64,000 bases of DNA from Streptomyces sp. NBC_01754. Lineage in GTDB: Bacteria > Actinomycetota > Actinomycetes > Streptomycetales > Streptomycetaceae. The stretch is taken from contig NZ_CP109132.1 of assembly GCF_035918015.1 (NCBI RefSeq), positions 558,001 through 622,000 on the forward strand. Reading direction: 5' to 3'. Each line of letters begins with the position of its first letter. Position 1 is the stretch's first letter. Below the pieces are notes generated by a model. The model made no database searches. It was not told where the DNA came from and was given only the letters and a program-made list of their open reading frames with translations. The translations under genes and the position numbers were made by a program. Positions 32,496 to 40,939 of the stretch are shown here, in pieces.

Positions 32496-33850
32496 CGGTA
32501 CTCCTTGGCGACCTGCTCGGCCAGCTTCTGGGAGGTGGCGAGCGCCTGGTCGACGGACTGGCGGCCGGCGATGGCGGCGCTGATCTCCTGCGCGACCTTG
32601 GTGCCGAGATCGGTGAACTCGGGTATGCCGACGAACTGGATGCCGGGGACGGGGCGGGGCTGGGTGCCGGGGTTCAGCGGGTCGGCGGCGGAGATGGCCT
32701 GTTCGGTGACGTCGGCGAAGGCTCTGGCCTCCTCGAGGTAGGCGGGGTTCTCGTAGGTGGAGGCGCGTTTGCCGGCGGGCACGTTCGACCAGCCGCTGGT
32801 CTCGCCGACGAGTTGCTCGTACTCCTTGCCCGACGCCCAGGAGACGAACTTCCAGGCGTCGTCGGCCTTCTTGGATGCCTTCTGGATGCCCCAGGCCCAG
32901 GTGTAGAGCCAGCCGGAGCTCTCGGTCTTCTCGACCGGCGCGGCCACGTAGCCGATCCTGCCCTTCACCGGGGAGCCGGAGGCCTCCAGCGACCCGGCGC
33001 CGGCCGTGGCGTCGTACCACATGGCGGTCTTGCCCTGCGTCATGTTGTTGAGGCACTCGGCATACCCGGACTGGGAGGCGCCGCGCTCCCCGTGCTCGCG
33101 TACCAGGTCGACGTAGAACCGGGTGGCCTCCTTGAACTCCGGGGAGGTGAGCCGCGGTTCCCAGTCCTTCGTGAACCAGGTGCCGCCCATGGTGTTGACG
33201 ACGGTGGTGAGCGGGGCGATGACCTCACCCCAGCCCGGCAGTCCACGCAGGCAGATGCCCTTCATACCGGGTTCGGCGCCGTCCACCTGTGCCGCGAGGC
33301 CGGCCACCTGCCGCCAGGTGGGGTGCTCGGGCATCGTGAGGCCCTCGGCCTCGAAGACGTCCTTGCGGTACATGAGGAAGGACGACTCGCCGTAGAAGGG
33401 CTCGGCGTAGAGCTTGCCTTCGGCGGTGAGCGAGTCCCGCAGCGGTTCCAGGATGTCCTTCTGGTCGAAGGCGGTGTCCTGCTCGGCGTACCCGTCGAGG
33501 GCGTGCAGCCAGTCGTTCCTGGCGAAGAAGGGCACCTCGAAGTTGCTGATGGTGCCGACGTCGTACTGTCCCGCCTGGTTGGAGAAGTCCTGGCTGATCT
33601 TGTCGCGGACGTCGTTCTCCGGGAGCACCGTGAAGTTGACCTTGATGCCGGTCTCCTGGGTGAAGTGCCGCGCGGTGAGCTTCTGCAGCTGGAGCATCTG
33701 CGGGTTGTTCACCATCAGTACGTTCAGCGCGTCACCTCCTCCGAAGGAGGTGCCGCCGGCTCCGGCGCACCCGGCGGCCAGAAACGCCATGGCTGCTGTG
33801 CCCGCGACCGCACGCACGCGGATTCCACGGCGTCGTTGCTGGTGGGGCAT
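32492..33850 (-). CDS. Polyol/sugar ABC transporter substrate-binding lipoprotein, SmoE-like
   Basis: A 452-residue CUT1-type binding lipoprotein. The signal peptide ends in a lipobox (LAAGC, Cys near residue 28), followed by Gly-rich spacer and an SBP_bac_1 fold (NVLMVNNPQMLQLQKLT, QYDVGTISNFEVPFFAR, LPGWGEVIAPLTTVVNTMGGTWF). The NPQM opening and 450-residue length match sorbitol/mannitol-binding proteins (SmoE family). Ribosome site AGGAGAG precedes the ATG. It follows the DeoR gene by 120 nt and heads the transport genes. Confidence 0.93.
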   Translation of the reverse strand: MPHQQRRRGIRVRAVAGTAAMAFLAAGCAGAGGTSFGGGDALNVLMVNNPQMLQLQKLTARHFTQETGIKVNFTVLPENDVRDKISQDFSNQAGQYDVGTISNFEVPFFARNDWLHALDGYAEQDTAFDQKDILEPLRDSLTAEGKLYAEPFYGESSFLMYRKDVFEAEGLTMPEHPTWRQVAGLAAQVDGAEPGMKGICLRGLPGWGEVIAPLTTVVNTMGGTWFTKDWEPRLTSPEFKEATRFYVDLVREHGERGASQSGYAECLNNMTQGKTAMWYDATAGAGSLEASGSPVKGRIGYVAAPVEKTESSGWLYTWAWGIQKASKKADDAWKFVSWASGKEYEQLVGETSGWSNVPAGKRASTYENPAYLEEARAFADVTEQAISAADPLNPGTQPRPVPGIQFVGIPEFTDLGTKVAQEISAAIAGRQSVDQALATSQKLAEQVAKEYR

Positions 33851-33920
33851 GGATTCTCTCCTGATCGGTCGTAGCGGCTCGTGCTTCGGTGCCGTGCCCC
33901 CTCGCGGGCACGGCGCGGCT

Positions 33921-33946
33921 GCCCTCCGGCCTCCTCACGGGAGGGC
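33921..33946 (-). terminator. Weak hairpin between deoR-type and binding-protein genes
   Basis: GCCCTCC...GGAGGGC, 7 bp with a 12-nt loop, in the 120-nt gap after the DeoR stop. It may attenuate readthrough; too weak to call a full terminator. Confidence 0.3.
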
Positions 33947-33970
33947 GGGGGCGGTGTCCCGGGTGGTTCC

Positions 33971-34732
33971 TCAGACTCGGATGACGTTCGGGCCGAGGAG
34001 GGAGTAGCGCTGGGCCTCGGCCGCGGGCAGTCCGGTGTCGGTGACGACGGCCTCCAGGTCGCCGACTCCGGCGAAGCGGCAGAAGCTCACCGCTCCGAAC
34101 TTCGTGTGGACGCCGGCGAAGACGCGGCGGCGGGAACTGCGCATGGCCTGCGCCTTGACCTCGCTGACAGCCGGGTCGGGGGTGGTGAGCCCGTACCGGC
34201 GGGAGATGCCGTTCGCACCGACGTACGCCAGGTCGATGACGAAGTCGGCGAGCATGCGGGTGGTCCAGTGGTCCACGGTCGCCATCGTGCCGCTGCGGAC
34301 GCGTCCGCCGAGCAGGAGCACGGAGACCTTCTCCGCGTCCGCGAGGACCGTCGCGACGGCCAGGGACGCGGTGACCACGGTCAGCGGCCGGTCGCGTGGC
34401 AGGGCCTCGGCGATGAGCTGGGGGGTGTAGCCCTCGTCGACGAAGACGGTCTCGGCGTCCTGGAGCAGGTCCGCGGCGGCGGCCGCGATCCGTGACTTCT
34501 GCGGTACGTGGCGTGTGGTGCGCATCGCGAGAGTGGTCTCGAAGCCCGCGCTCTCCACGGGGTACGCGCCTCCGTGGGTACGCCGTACGAGGCCGTGTTC
34601 CTCAAGGGTGCTCAGATCGCGTCTGATGGTCTCCTTGGCCACCTGGAACTCTGCGGCCAGCCGGTTCACGTCGACCGAACCGTCGCGTCGGGCCGTCTCG
34701 AGAATTCCCCGGCGGCGTTCCTCGGTGCCCAC
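33971..34732 (-). CDS. DeoR/GlpR-family transcriptional repressor of the polyol operon
   Basis: A 253-residue DeoR protein. The helix-turn-helix is at residues about 20-55 (DVNRLAAEFQVAKETIRRDLSTLEEHGLVRRTHGGA), followed by the DeoRC sugar-phosphate-sensing domain (ADLLQDAETVFVDEGYTPQLIAEAL, VGANGI). The GTG at 34732 follows AGGGATGG. DeoR-type proteins normally respond to a phosphorylated sugar, which fits the PfkB kinase encoded downstream in the same direction. It probably represses its own operon through repeated sites in 34801-34971. Confidence 0.93.
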   Translation of the reverse strand: MGTEERRRGILETARRDGSVDVNRLAAEFQVAKETIRRDLSTLEEHGLVRRTHGGAYPVESAGFETTLAMRTTRHVPQKSRIAAAAADLLQDAETVFVDEGYTPQLIAEALPRDRPLTVVTASLAVATVLADAEKVSVLLLGGRVRSGTMATVDHWTTRMLADFVIDLAYVGANGISRRYGLTTPDPAVSEVKAQAMRSSRRRVFAGVHTKFGAVSFCRFAGVGDLEAVVTDTGLPAAEAQRYSLLGPNVIRV

Positions 34733-34800
34733 GACACCATCCCTGTGTGCTCGCTGCGAATGCGCCAGGGCCCGGTGTCCGTTCGGGCCCTCGGCATAAT

Positions 34801-34883
34801 TTGTACAAGCAGCAACGGGTGTTCGACCAGCTCCCTCACACCACGGACTGTGCCCGTTCGTGCCCGTTTCGCCGGCACGAACG
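34801..34883. promoter_or_regulatory. Operator cluster upstream of the DeoR-led polyol operon
   Basis: Noncoding region with the perfect palindrome TTGTACAA (34801-34808) and a perfect 10-bp inverted repeat CGTTCGTGCC-N9-GGCACGAACG (34855-34883). The motif TGCCCGTTTCG or its one-base-shorter form recurs at 34851, 34861 and about 34959. DeoR proteins often bind several repeats, so these are likely regulator sites. Confidence 0.5.
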
Positions 34884-34976
34884 TCACTGGTCGGAACGGT
34901 TTTCGGCCGTCACGGCACGGGACGTACCGTCTGTTCCGGTCGACACCATGCCCGTTTCGCGCCCGGATCGCGGTCC

Positions 34977-35007
34977 CGGGTCACCGCCCGGTCCGGGCGG
35001 TGACCCG
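34977..35007 (-). terminator. Intrinsic-terminator-like hairpin after the sensor phosphatase gene
   Basis: A perfect 14-bp stem (CGGGTCACCGCCCG and complement) with a 3-nt loop, 35 nt past the stop at 35043. It separates the phosphatase from the DeoR operon on the same strand. Confidence 0.7.
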
Positions 35008-35042
35008 CTTCCGGCCGGGTGCCGGGGACGGTGCCCCGCCCC

Positions 35043-37733
35043 TCAGAAGGGGTCGTCGCCGGTCAGGGGCTGTTCCGTCCAGATGACCTTGCCGCCGTCG
35101 TCGGTGTAGCGGGTGCCCCAGCGTTCGGCCAGCTGGGCGACGAGGAAGAGCCCCCGGCCGCCCTCGTCGGTGGTGGCCGCCTGGCGCAGGTGCGGCGAGG
35201 TGCTGCTTCGGTCGGACACCTCGCAGATGAGGGCGCGGTCACGGATCAGGCGCACCCGGATCGGGCCGGCGGCGTGCCGGATGGAGTTGGTGACCAGTTC
35301 GCTGAGGATCAGCTCGGTCGTGAACGCCTCCTCGACGAGGTTCCACCGGGTGAGGGTGTCGGACAGCTTCGCCCGTACCTCGGAGACCGCGGAGGGATCG
35401 GAGGCCACGTCCCATTCGGCGACGTTCTCGGCGGTGAGCCTGAGGGTGCGGCCGACCAGCAGCGCCACGTCGTCCTGGCCGCGCCCGGGCACCAGGACGT
35501 CGATCACCGCCTCGCAGGTCTCCTCCGGAGTCCGGCCGGGATGCCCGTCGAGGGTGTCGCGCAGGAGCGTCAGGCCCGCCTCGATGTCCCGGTCCCGGTT
35601 CTCCACGAGCCCGTCGGTGTACAGGACCAGGCGGCTGTTTTCGGCCAGCTGGACGTCCAGGGTGTCGAAGGGCATGCCGCCGAGCCCCAGCGGTGGTCCA
35701 CCGGGCACCTGGGCGAACGTGGCGGCACCGCCCGGGCTGACGATCAGCGGCTGGACGTGACCCGCCCGGGCCATGGTGCAGCGGCCGGACGCCGGGTCGT
35801 AGATCGCGTAGAGGCAGGTGGCACCCGTGACCGCGTTCCCCGATTCCTCGGCGGACTCGTCCTGGTCGATGCGGGCCACCAGTTCGTCCAGGTGCCACAG
35901 CAGCTCGTCGGGCGGCAGGTCCAGACTGGAGAAGTTGTGCACCGCCGTGCGCAGGCGCCCCATGGTGGCCGCCGCGTGCAGGCCGTGGCCCACGACGTCA
36001 CCGACGACGAGGGCGACCCGGGCACCGGGCAGCGGGATGATGTCGAACCAGTCGCCGCCGACCCCGCCCATGCCCCCTTGCCCCGCCTGGGCGGGCAGAT
36101 AGCGGAAGGCGGCGTCGATGGCGCTCTGCCCGGGCAGCCCGCGCGGCAGAAGGCTCCGCTGGAGGGTGACCGCGACGGCGTGCTCGCGGGAGTAGCGACG
36201 GGCGTTGTCGATGCTGACGGCGGCGCGTGCGACGAGTTCCTCCGCGACGGACAGGTCCTCCTCCTCGAAGTGCTGGGTGTTCTGCACCCGCCAGAACATG
36301 GCGACGCCCAGAATGAGCCCGCGGGCCCTCAGAGGGACGGCGATCATCGAGTGGAACCCGTATTCCAGCAGCTGTTCGGCCCGCTCGGGGCTCGTGTCCT
36401 GCCATCCGCGGAACGAGGTGAGGTCAGTGTCGAGGACGGCCCTGCCCCGGACCAGCGCGGATCCGACGGGCGACTCGGGCAGGAAGTGCAGGACCGTGCC
36501 GAGGGGGAAGAGCTCCCAGTCCTCCCGCACGCCGCTGATGGCGGTACGGCGAACCTCGTTGACGCCTCCCGCCGCGGTCGGCTCCTCGCCGCGCAGGACG
36601 TTCTCGGAGACTTCCACGGTCGCGCAGTCCGCGAACCGGGCGGTGGCGAATTCGGCCAGCTCCTCGCACGTCCGCACGACGTCGAGCGCCGTACCGATCT
36701 CGCTGCCCGCGTCGTACAGCAGTTTGAGCCGTTGCCGCGCCACGTCGGCCTTGCCCGACAGCGCCTGGAGTTCGGTGGTGTCGCGCAGCGTGGTGACGCT
36801 GCCGGGCGGCCCGCCGTCGCGGTCCGTGGCCCGCTGGCTGACGGCCAGCAGCTGGTCCCCCACCGAGTGGAGCTCGTCGGTCGCCACGCGCCCGGAGGAG
36901 AGCAGCCGGGTGGTGGCGGGGTCGAGGCCGAGGTCGGTGACGGCGCGGCCCTCCACGTCCGCCGGGAGGCCGAGGAGCCGCCGCGCCTCGTCGTTGGCCA
37001 GGAGCAGCCGGCCGTCACCGCCGACGATGACCACGCCCTCCCGCACGGCGTGCAGGACGGCGTCGTGGTGTTCGTACATCCGGGTCATCTCGGCGGGACC
37101 GAGGCCGTGGGTCTGGCGGCGCAGCCGTCTGCTGACAAGGGCCGTCCCGGCGGTGGTGAGGAGCAGGATGCCTGCGGCGGAGCCGAACAGGATGACGTAC
37201 TGCTCCTCGACGACTCCGCTGATCCGGTCGATGGTGATGCCGGCTGAGACCAGGCCGACGACCTTGCCGTCCGCCCCGAAGACCGGCACCACGGACTGGA
37301 CGAGGGGCCCGATGGTGCCGTGGATCCGCTCGGTGACGGTTTCGCCCTTGAGCGCGCGGTCCACCTCGCCGACGAACTTCTTCCCGATGCGTTCGGGCAG
37401 CGGGTGGGTGAAGCGGACACCGTCGCGGCCGAGTACGACGACGAAGTCGACGCCGGAGCCCTTCCGGGCCGCCTCGGCCTTCGGCTGGAGCACCGCGGCG
37501 GGGTCGGGGCTCTCGAGGGCGGCTTCCATGCCGGGGGCGTGCGCGAAGGTCTCGGCCACGGCGACCGACCGGTTGCGTGCCTCCCGCTCGCTGTCGGCCC
37601 GGGACTGAAGTACGAGCGCGGCCACGGCGGCGGTGACGAGCAGCGCCACGATCGCCACCTGCAGAAGGAAGACCTGACCCGCGAGCGTCCTCATCCGGAG
37701 AAACGCGCGCGGGGGGCCGGAACGTGCGGCCAT
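35043..37733 (-). CDS. Membrane sensor SpoIIE phosphatase (Cache-PAS-GAF-PP2C-HATPase)
   Basis: An 896-residue multidomain sensor. Two transmembrane helices (about 15-37 and 175-195; LQVAIVALLVTAAVAALVL and YVILFGSAAGILLLTTAGT) bracket an extracytoplasmic Cache domain like that of DcuS/CitA kinases (RIGKKFVGEVDRALKGETVTERIHGTIG). Then come PAS (HAVREGVVIVGGDGRLLLAND), GAF (FHSMIAVPLRARGLILGVAMF), PP2C (GGDWFDII, GDVVGHG, LYTDGLVEN, GQDDVALL) and a C-terminal RsbW-like HATPase (LSELVTNSIRHA, GGRGLFLVAQLAERWG). It combines phosphatase and anti-sigma-type kinase folds in one chain, a pattern common in Streptomyces. Start 37733 gives the first helix a short basic lead. Confidence 0.92.
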   Translation of the reverse strand: MAARSGPPRAFLRMRTLAGQVFLLQVAIVALLVTAAVAALVLQSRADSEREARNRSVAVAETFAHAPGMEAALESPDPAAVLQPKAEAARKGSGVDFVVVLGRDGVRFTHPLPERIGKKFVGEVDRALKGETVTERIHGTIGPLVQSVVPVFGADGKVVGLVSAGITIDRISGVVEEQYVILFGSAAGILLLTTAGTALVSRRLRRQTHGLGPAEMTRMYEHHDAVLHAVREGVVIVGGDGRLLLANDEARRLLGLPADVEGRAVTDLGLDPATTRLLSSGRVATDELHSVGDQLLAVSQRATDRDGGPPGSVTTLRDTTELQALSGKADVARQRLKLLYDAGSEIGTALDVVRTCEELAEFATARFADCATVEVSENVLRGEEPTAAGGVNEVRRTAISGVREDWELFPLGTVLHFLPESPVGSALVRGRAVLDTDLTSFRGWQDTSPERAEQLLEYGFHSMIAVPLRARGLILGVAMFWRVQNTQHFEEEDLSVAEELVARAAVSIDNARRYSREHAVAVTLQRSLLPRGLPGQSAIDAAFRYLPAQAGQGGMGGVGGDWFDIIPLPGARVALVVGDVVGHGLHAAATMGRLRTAVHNFSSLDLPPDELLWHLDELVARIDQDESAEESGNAVTGATCLYAIYDPASGRCTMARAGHVQPLIVSPGGAATFAQVPGGPPLGLGGMPFDTLDVQLAENSRLVLYTDGLVENRDRDIEAGLTLLRDTLDGHPGRTPEETCEAVIDVLVPGRGQDDVALLVGRTLRLTAENVAEWDVASDPSAVSEVRAKLSDTLTRWNLVEEAFTTELILSELVTNSIRHAAGPIRVRLIRDRALICEVSDRSSTSPHLRQAATTDEGGRGLFLVAQLAERWGTRYTDDGGKVIWTEQPLTGDDPF

Positions 37734-38292
37734 GGTCCCTTTTGTACACCCTCCGCATACCCCCGGCGAACGATGCGCGACGGAACGGGCCCGGCACGAT
37801 GCGATACGCCAGGGCACGTGTCACAGGACCGGTGTCCGGGCGCCGGTCACGGGAGAGGGGAAGGGGCCCGGACGGGGGACACCACCGGCCAGGTAACGCC
37901 CCGCCCCGACTGCGCGGAGGGCGGTGCCGGTCGCGGGCGGCACCGCCGGGCAGTCCACGGCCCGCCGGGCACCCGATCCGCCGGCACCGCGACCGGCCGA
38001 ACCTCCGCGACCCGCCGGACAACTCCCCTTTCGCGCCCCGGCCGGAGGGAGATGTGTCACCGGGAGCATCGATTTCCTACCCAGGGGTAGGCCGGACGGG
38101 TGCCCTTGTTATACCTTCCGTCTAACAGGAGGCGTGGGGGCCGCCTCCCTCGTACCCGGCCTCCGCCCCCTCCCGCACCATTCTTCCCGGCGGTCGCCAT
38201 GTCCCGCCGCACATGGAGCAGTTGGCGGCACCGTCACCACCGCCGCGACCACACACGAAGGATCCGCACGCGCGAACCGAGGAGCCCGCACC
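37734..38292. other. Divergent intergenic region and 5' leader of the diiron oxygenase operon
   Basis: 559 nt between the sensor phosphatase (minus) and the AurF-like gene (plus), without a credible gene. 38076-38091 is a 6-4-6 inverted repeat CCTACC-CAGG-GGTAGG, followed by an AT-richer stretch with TATACC (38111-38116) that could hold the oxygenase promoter. A GGGTAT on the minus strand near 37761 lacks a matching -35 element for a sigma-B-type promoter. Confidence 0.4.
38076..38091. promoter_or_regulatory. Operator-like inverted repeat upstream of the AurF-like gene
   Basis: CCTACC-CAGG-GGTAGG, perfect 6-bp arms, just upstream of a TATACC-containing stretch and about 200 bp before the oxygenase ATG. 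No regulator gene is adjacent. Confidence 0.35.
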
Positions 38293-39207
38293 ATGGCAAG
38301 CAGCACCGTTCGACCCGGGCCCGAGGGCCGGCCCCAGGACCACGACGTCGCCCGCCGCCTGCTCGACTCGGCCGCGATGCTGGCGTACGACCCCGCGACG
38401 GAGGTCGACTGGGAGACCCCGCTGGACAAGGAGTTCCACGGCGCGAGCCCGGAGTGGAGCACCCTGTACGGCACGGCGTACTGGGGCGAGATGACCGACG
38501 CCCAGCGCAAGGAGCTGACCCGGCAGGAGGCCGCGTCGGTGGCCAGCACCGGCATCTGGTTCGAGATGATCCTCCAGCAGATGGTGCTGCGGGACGTCTA
38601 CGCCAAGGACCCCACCGGCGCGGACGTCCAGTGGGCCCTCACCGAGATAGCCGACGAGTGCCGGCACTCCATCATGTTCGCCCGCGGCGCGCAGAAGCTC
38701 GGCGCCCCGGCCTACCGGCCGCACCGGCTCGCGGTGGAGCTCGGCAGGGTCTTCAAAACGGTCGCCTTCGGCGAGGCGGCGTACGCCTCGATCCTGGTCG
38801 CCGAGGAGGTCCTCGACGTCATGCAGCGGGACTGGATGCGCGACGAGCGGGTCGTGCCGTTCGTCCGGACCATCAACAACATCCATGTCGTCGAGGAGTC
38901 GCGGCACATGAAGTTCGCCCGCGCCGAGACGCGCAGGCACCTCGCGGGCGCCGGCCGGATGCGTCGTCAGATCCACGCGCTCGTCGTCGCGGTGGCGTCC
39001 TACGTGATCGTGACCAGCATGGTCAACAAGGACGTGTACGCCAACGCCGGACTCGACGGCAGGCGTGCCATCCGCGAGGCGAAGGCCAACGAGCACCACA
39101 GGTCGATGATGCGATCGAGCTGTTCGGGCCTGATGGACTTCCTGGCCTCCGCCCGCCTGCTCACCCGGCCGGCGCTGGTCTTCTACAAGCGCGCCCATCT
39201 GATCTGA
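38293..39207 (+). CDS. AurF-like diiron oxygenase
   Basis: A 304-residue protein of the AurF (p-aminobenzoate N-oxygenase) diiron family. The iron ligand pattern is complete: Glu in WFEMILQQ, the ExxxxExxH of EIADECRHS, Glu in AEEVLDVMQ, and HVVEESRHMKF supplying His, Glu and His. AurF-like enzymes activate O2 at a di-iron centre and oxidise aryl amines to nitro groups or hydroxylate other substrates. ATG 38293 follows GAGGAG. It is 9 nt upstream of a ferredoxin-reductase fusion gene that is the obvious electron donor. The substrate is unknown; no biosynthetic cluster is visible nearby. Confidence 0.9.
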   Translation: MASSTVRPGPEGRPQDHDVARRLLDSAAMLAYDPATEVDWETPLDKEFHGASPEWSTLYGTAYWGEMTDAQRKELTRQEAASVASTGIWFEMILQQMVLRDVYAKDPTGADVQWALTEIADECRHSIMFARGAQKLGAPAYRPHRLAVELGRVFKTVAFGEAAYASILVAEEVLDVMQRDWMRDERVVPFVRTINNIHVVEESRHMKFARAETRRHLAGAGRMRRQIHALVVAVASYVIVTSMVNKDVYANAGLDGRRAIREAKANEHHRSMMRSSCSGLMDFLASARLLTRPALVFYKRAHLI

Positions 39208-39216
39208 GCGGACGAC

Positions 39217-40863
39217 ATGACCTACGCCATCACCCAGACGTGTTGCAGCGACGCCACCTGTGTCACGGTGTGCCCCGTCAACTGCATCCACCCCACGCCC
39301 GAGGAACGGGACTTCGGCAGCACGGAGATGCTGTACATCGACCCGAGTTCCTGCATCGACTGCGGCGCCTGCGCGGACGCCTGCCCGGTGGACGCGATCT
39401 TCCCGGTGGAGAGCCTGACGGGTGCGCAGCGGGAGTACGGACCGGTCAACGCGGCGTACTACGAGGGCCGGGAGCCCGAACACGATGTGACCGGGCCGAA
39501 CTTCCACGCGTGGGGCGAGCCGGTCCTCGGGCGCGGCCTGCCGTCGGACTTCGCGCCGGTGCGGGTCGCGGTCGTCGGCACCGGCCCGGCGGGGATGTAC
39601 GCCGCCGAGGACCTGCTGCTGCACACCGGCGCCGAGGTGACGCTGATCGACCGGCTGCCGGTCACGGGCGGGCTCGTGCGGTACGGCGTGGCGCCGGACC
39701 ACCCGTCGACGAAGAAGGTCCAGGACGCCTTCGCGCGGCTCCACGCGCACCCGCGGGTACGGACGCACCTCGGCCTGGACGTGGGCCGGGACGTCACGCA
39801 CCAGGAGCTGGCGGCGCATCACCACGCCGTCGTCTACGCAGTGGGGGCCGGTGCCGACCGCAGGCTCTCCGTTCCCGGCGAGGAACTGGCGGGCAGCCTC
39901 TCCGCCAGGACGTTCGTCGCCTGGTACAACGCCCATCCCGAGGTCGCGCCGGACGCCGTGGAGCTCTCCTCGAAGCGGGTGGTCCTCGTCGGCAACGGCA
40001 ATGTCGCCCTCGACGCGGCCCGCATCCTGGTGTCGGACCCGGACGCGCTGGCGGGCAGCGACATCGCCGGCCACGCGCTGGAGGCCCTGCGCCGCTCCCC
40101 GGTGCGCGAGGTGGTGGTCCTGGGGCGGCGCGGGCCCGGGGAGGCCGCGTACACCAGGTCCGAACTGCTCGCGCTCACGCACCTGCCCGGCGTGGAACTG
40201 GTGCTCGACGACCACGATCCACGGGCCGGTGCGGCCGTCGACGCGGCCGCGCCCGGGGACAAGGCGGCGGTGCTGCGGGGTGTCCGGCGGGAGGCGGTGG
40301 ACTGGTCCGCCGAACCGCCCGCGGGCCGGCGCATCGTGTTCCGCTTCCACTCCGAGCCCAGGGCGGCGTACGGCGAGGGACGGGTGCGGGGCGTCCGTGT
40401 CACGGGCGGGCCGGACGGGCCGGAGATCCCGACGGGCCTGCTGCTCCGGGCGATCGGCTACCGCGGCCTGCCCGTCGCCGGGCTGCCGTTCGACGAGACG
40501 ACCGGGACGGTGCCGCACGAGGGGGGCCGTGTGACGGGTGAGCGGGGCACGTACGTCGTGGGCTGGATCAAGCGCGGCCCGTCCGGCGGCATCGGGGCGA
40601 ACCGGACGTGCGCCGAGGACACCGTGACGACCCTGCTGGCCGACGCCGTCGCGGGACGGCTCCTCGCACCGGAGCACGGGGCGAGGGCCTTCCAGCGTCT
40701 GGCGCGGCGTCGCAACCGCCACCTCGTCGACGCCCGCGGCCTCGCCGCGATCGACCGGGCCGAGCTGGCCCGGGGGCGCCGGGAGGGGCGGCCCCGCGTC
40801 AAGCTGGCGACCGTCCCCGAACTGGTGGCGGCCGGGCGCGCCCGCCGGGGGTTCGTCCGCTGA
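39217..40863 (+). CDS. Ferredoxin-fused NADPH:ferredoxin reductase (FprB-like)
   Basis: A 548-residue redox protein. An N-terminal two-cluster ferredoxin domain (residues 1-62; Cys 9, 15, 19, 23 and 46, 49, 52, 56 in CIDCGACADACP) is fused to an adrenodoxin-reductase-like flavoprotein: FAD motif VVGTGPAGMYAAED (about 115-128), NADP motif VLVGNGNVALDAARIL (about 252-267), and the C-terminal GWIKRGPSGGIGANR that contacts FAD/NADP. The layout matches mycobacterial FprB. Position 9 nt behind the AurF-like oxygenase argues that it supplies reducing power to the diiron centre. Both genes form one transcript; XdhC converges on its end. Confidence 0.94.
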   Translation: MTYAITQTCCSDATCVTVCPVNCIHPTPEERDFGSTEMLYIDPSSCIDCGACADACPVDAIFPVESLTGAQREYGPVNAAYYEGREPEHDVTGPNFHAWGEPVLGRGLPSDFAPVRVAVVGTGPAGMYAAEDLLLHTGAEVTLIDRLPVTGGLVRYGVAPDHPSTKKVQDAFARLHAHPRVRTHLGLDVGRDVTHQELAAHHHAVVYAVGAGADRRLSVPGEELAGSLSARTFVAWYNAHPEVAPDAVELSSKRVVLVGNGNVALDAARILVSDPDALAGSDIAGHALEALRRSPVREVVVLGRRGPGEAAYTRSELLALTHLPGVELVLDDHDPRAGAAVDAAAPGDKAAVLRGVRREAVDWSAEPPAGRRIVFRFHSEPRAAYGEGRVRGVRVTGGPDGPEIPTGLLLRAIGYRGLPVAGLPFDETTGTVPHEGGRVTGERGTYVVGWIKRGPSGGIGANRTCAEDTVTTLLADAVAGRLLAPEHGARAFQRLARRRNRHLVDARGLAAIDRAELARGRREGRPRVKLATVPELVAAGRARRGFVR

Positions 40864-40939
40864 CCCGCCCCGTGGTCCCGGTGCGCCGCCCCGCGTGAAC
40901 ACCGGCGTACGCCGTCCGGAGGAACCGCCCGGCCGGGGC

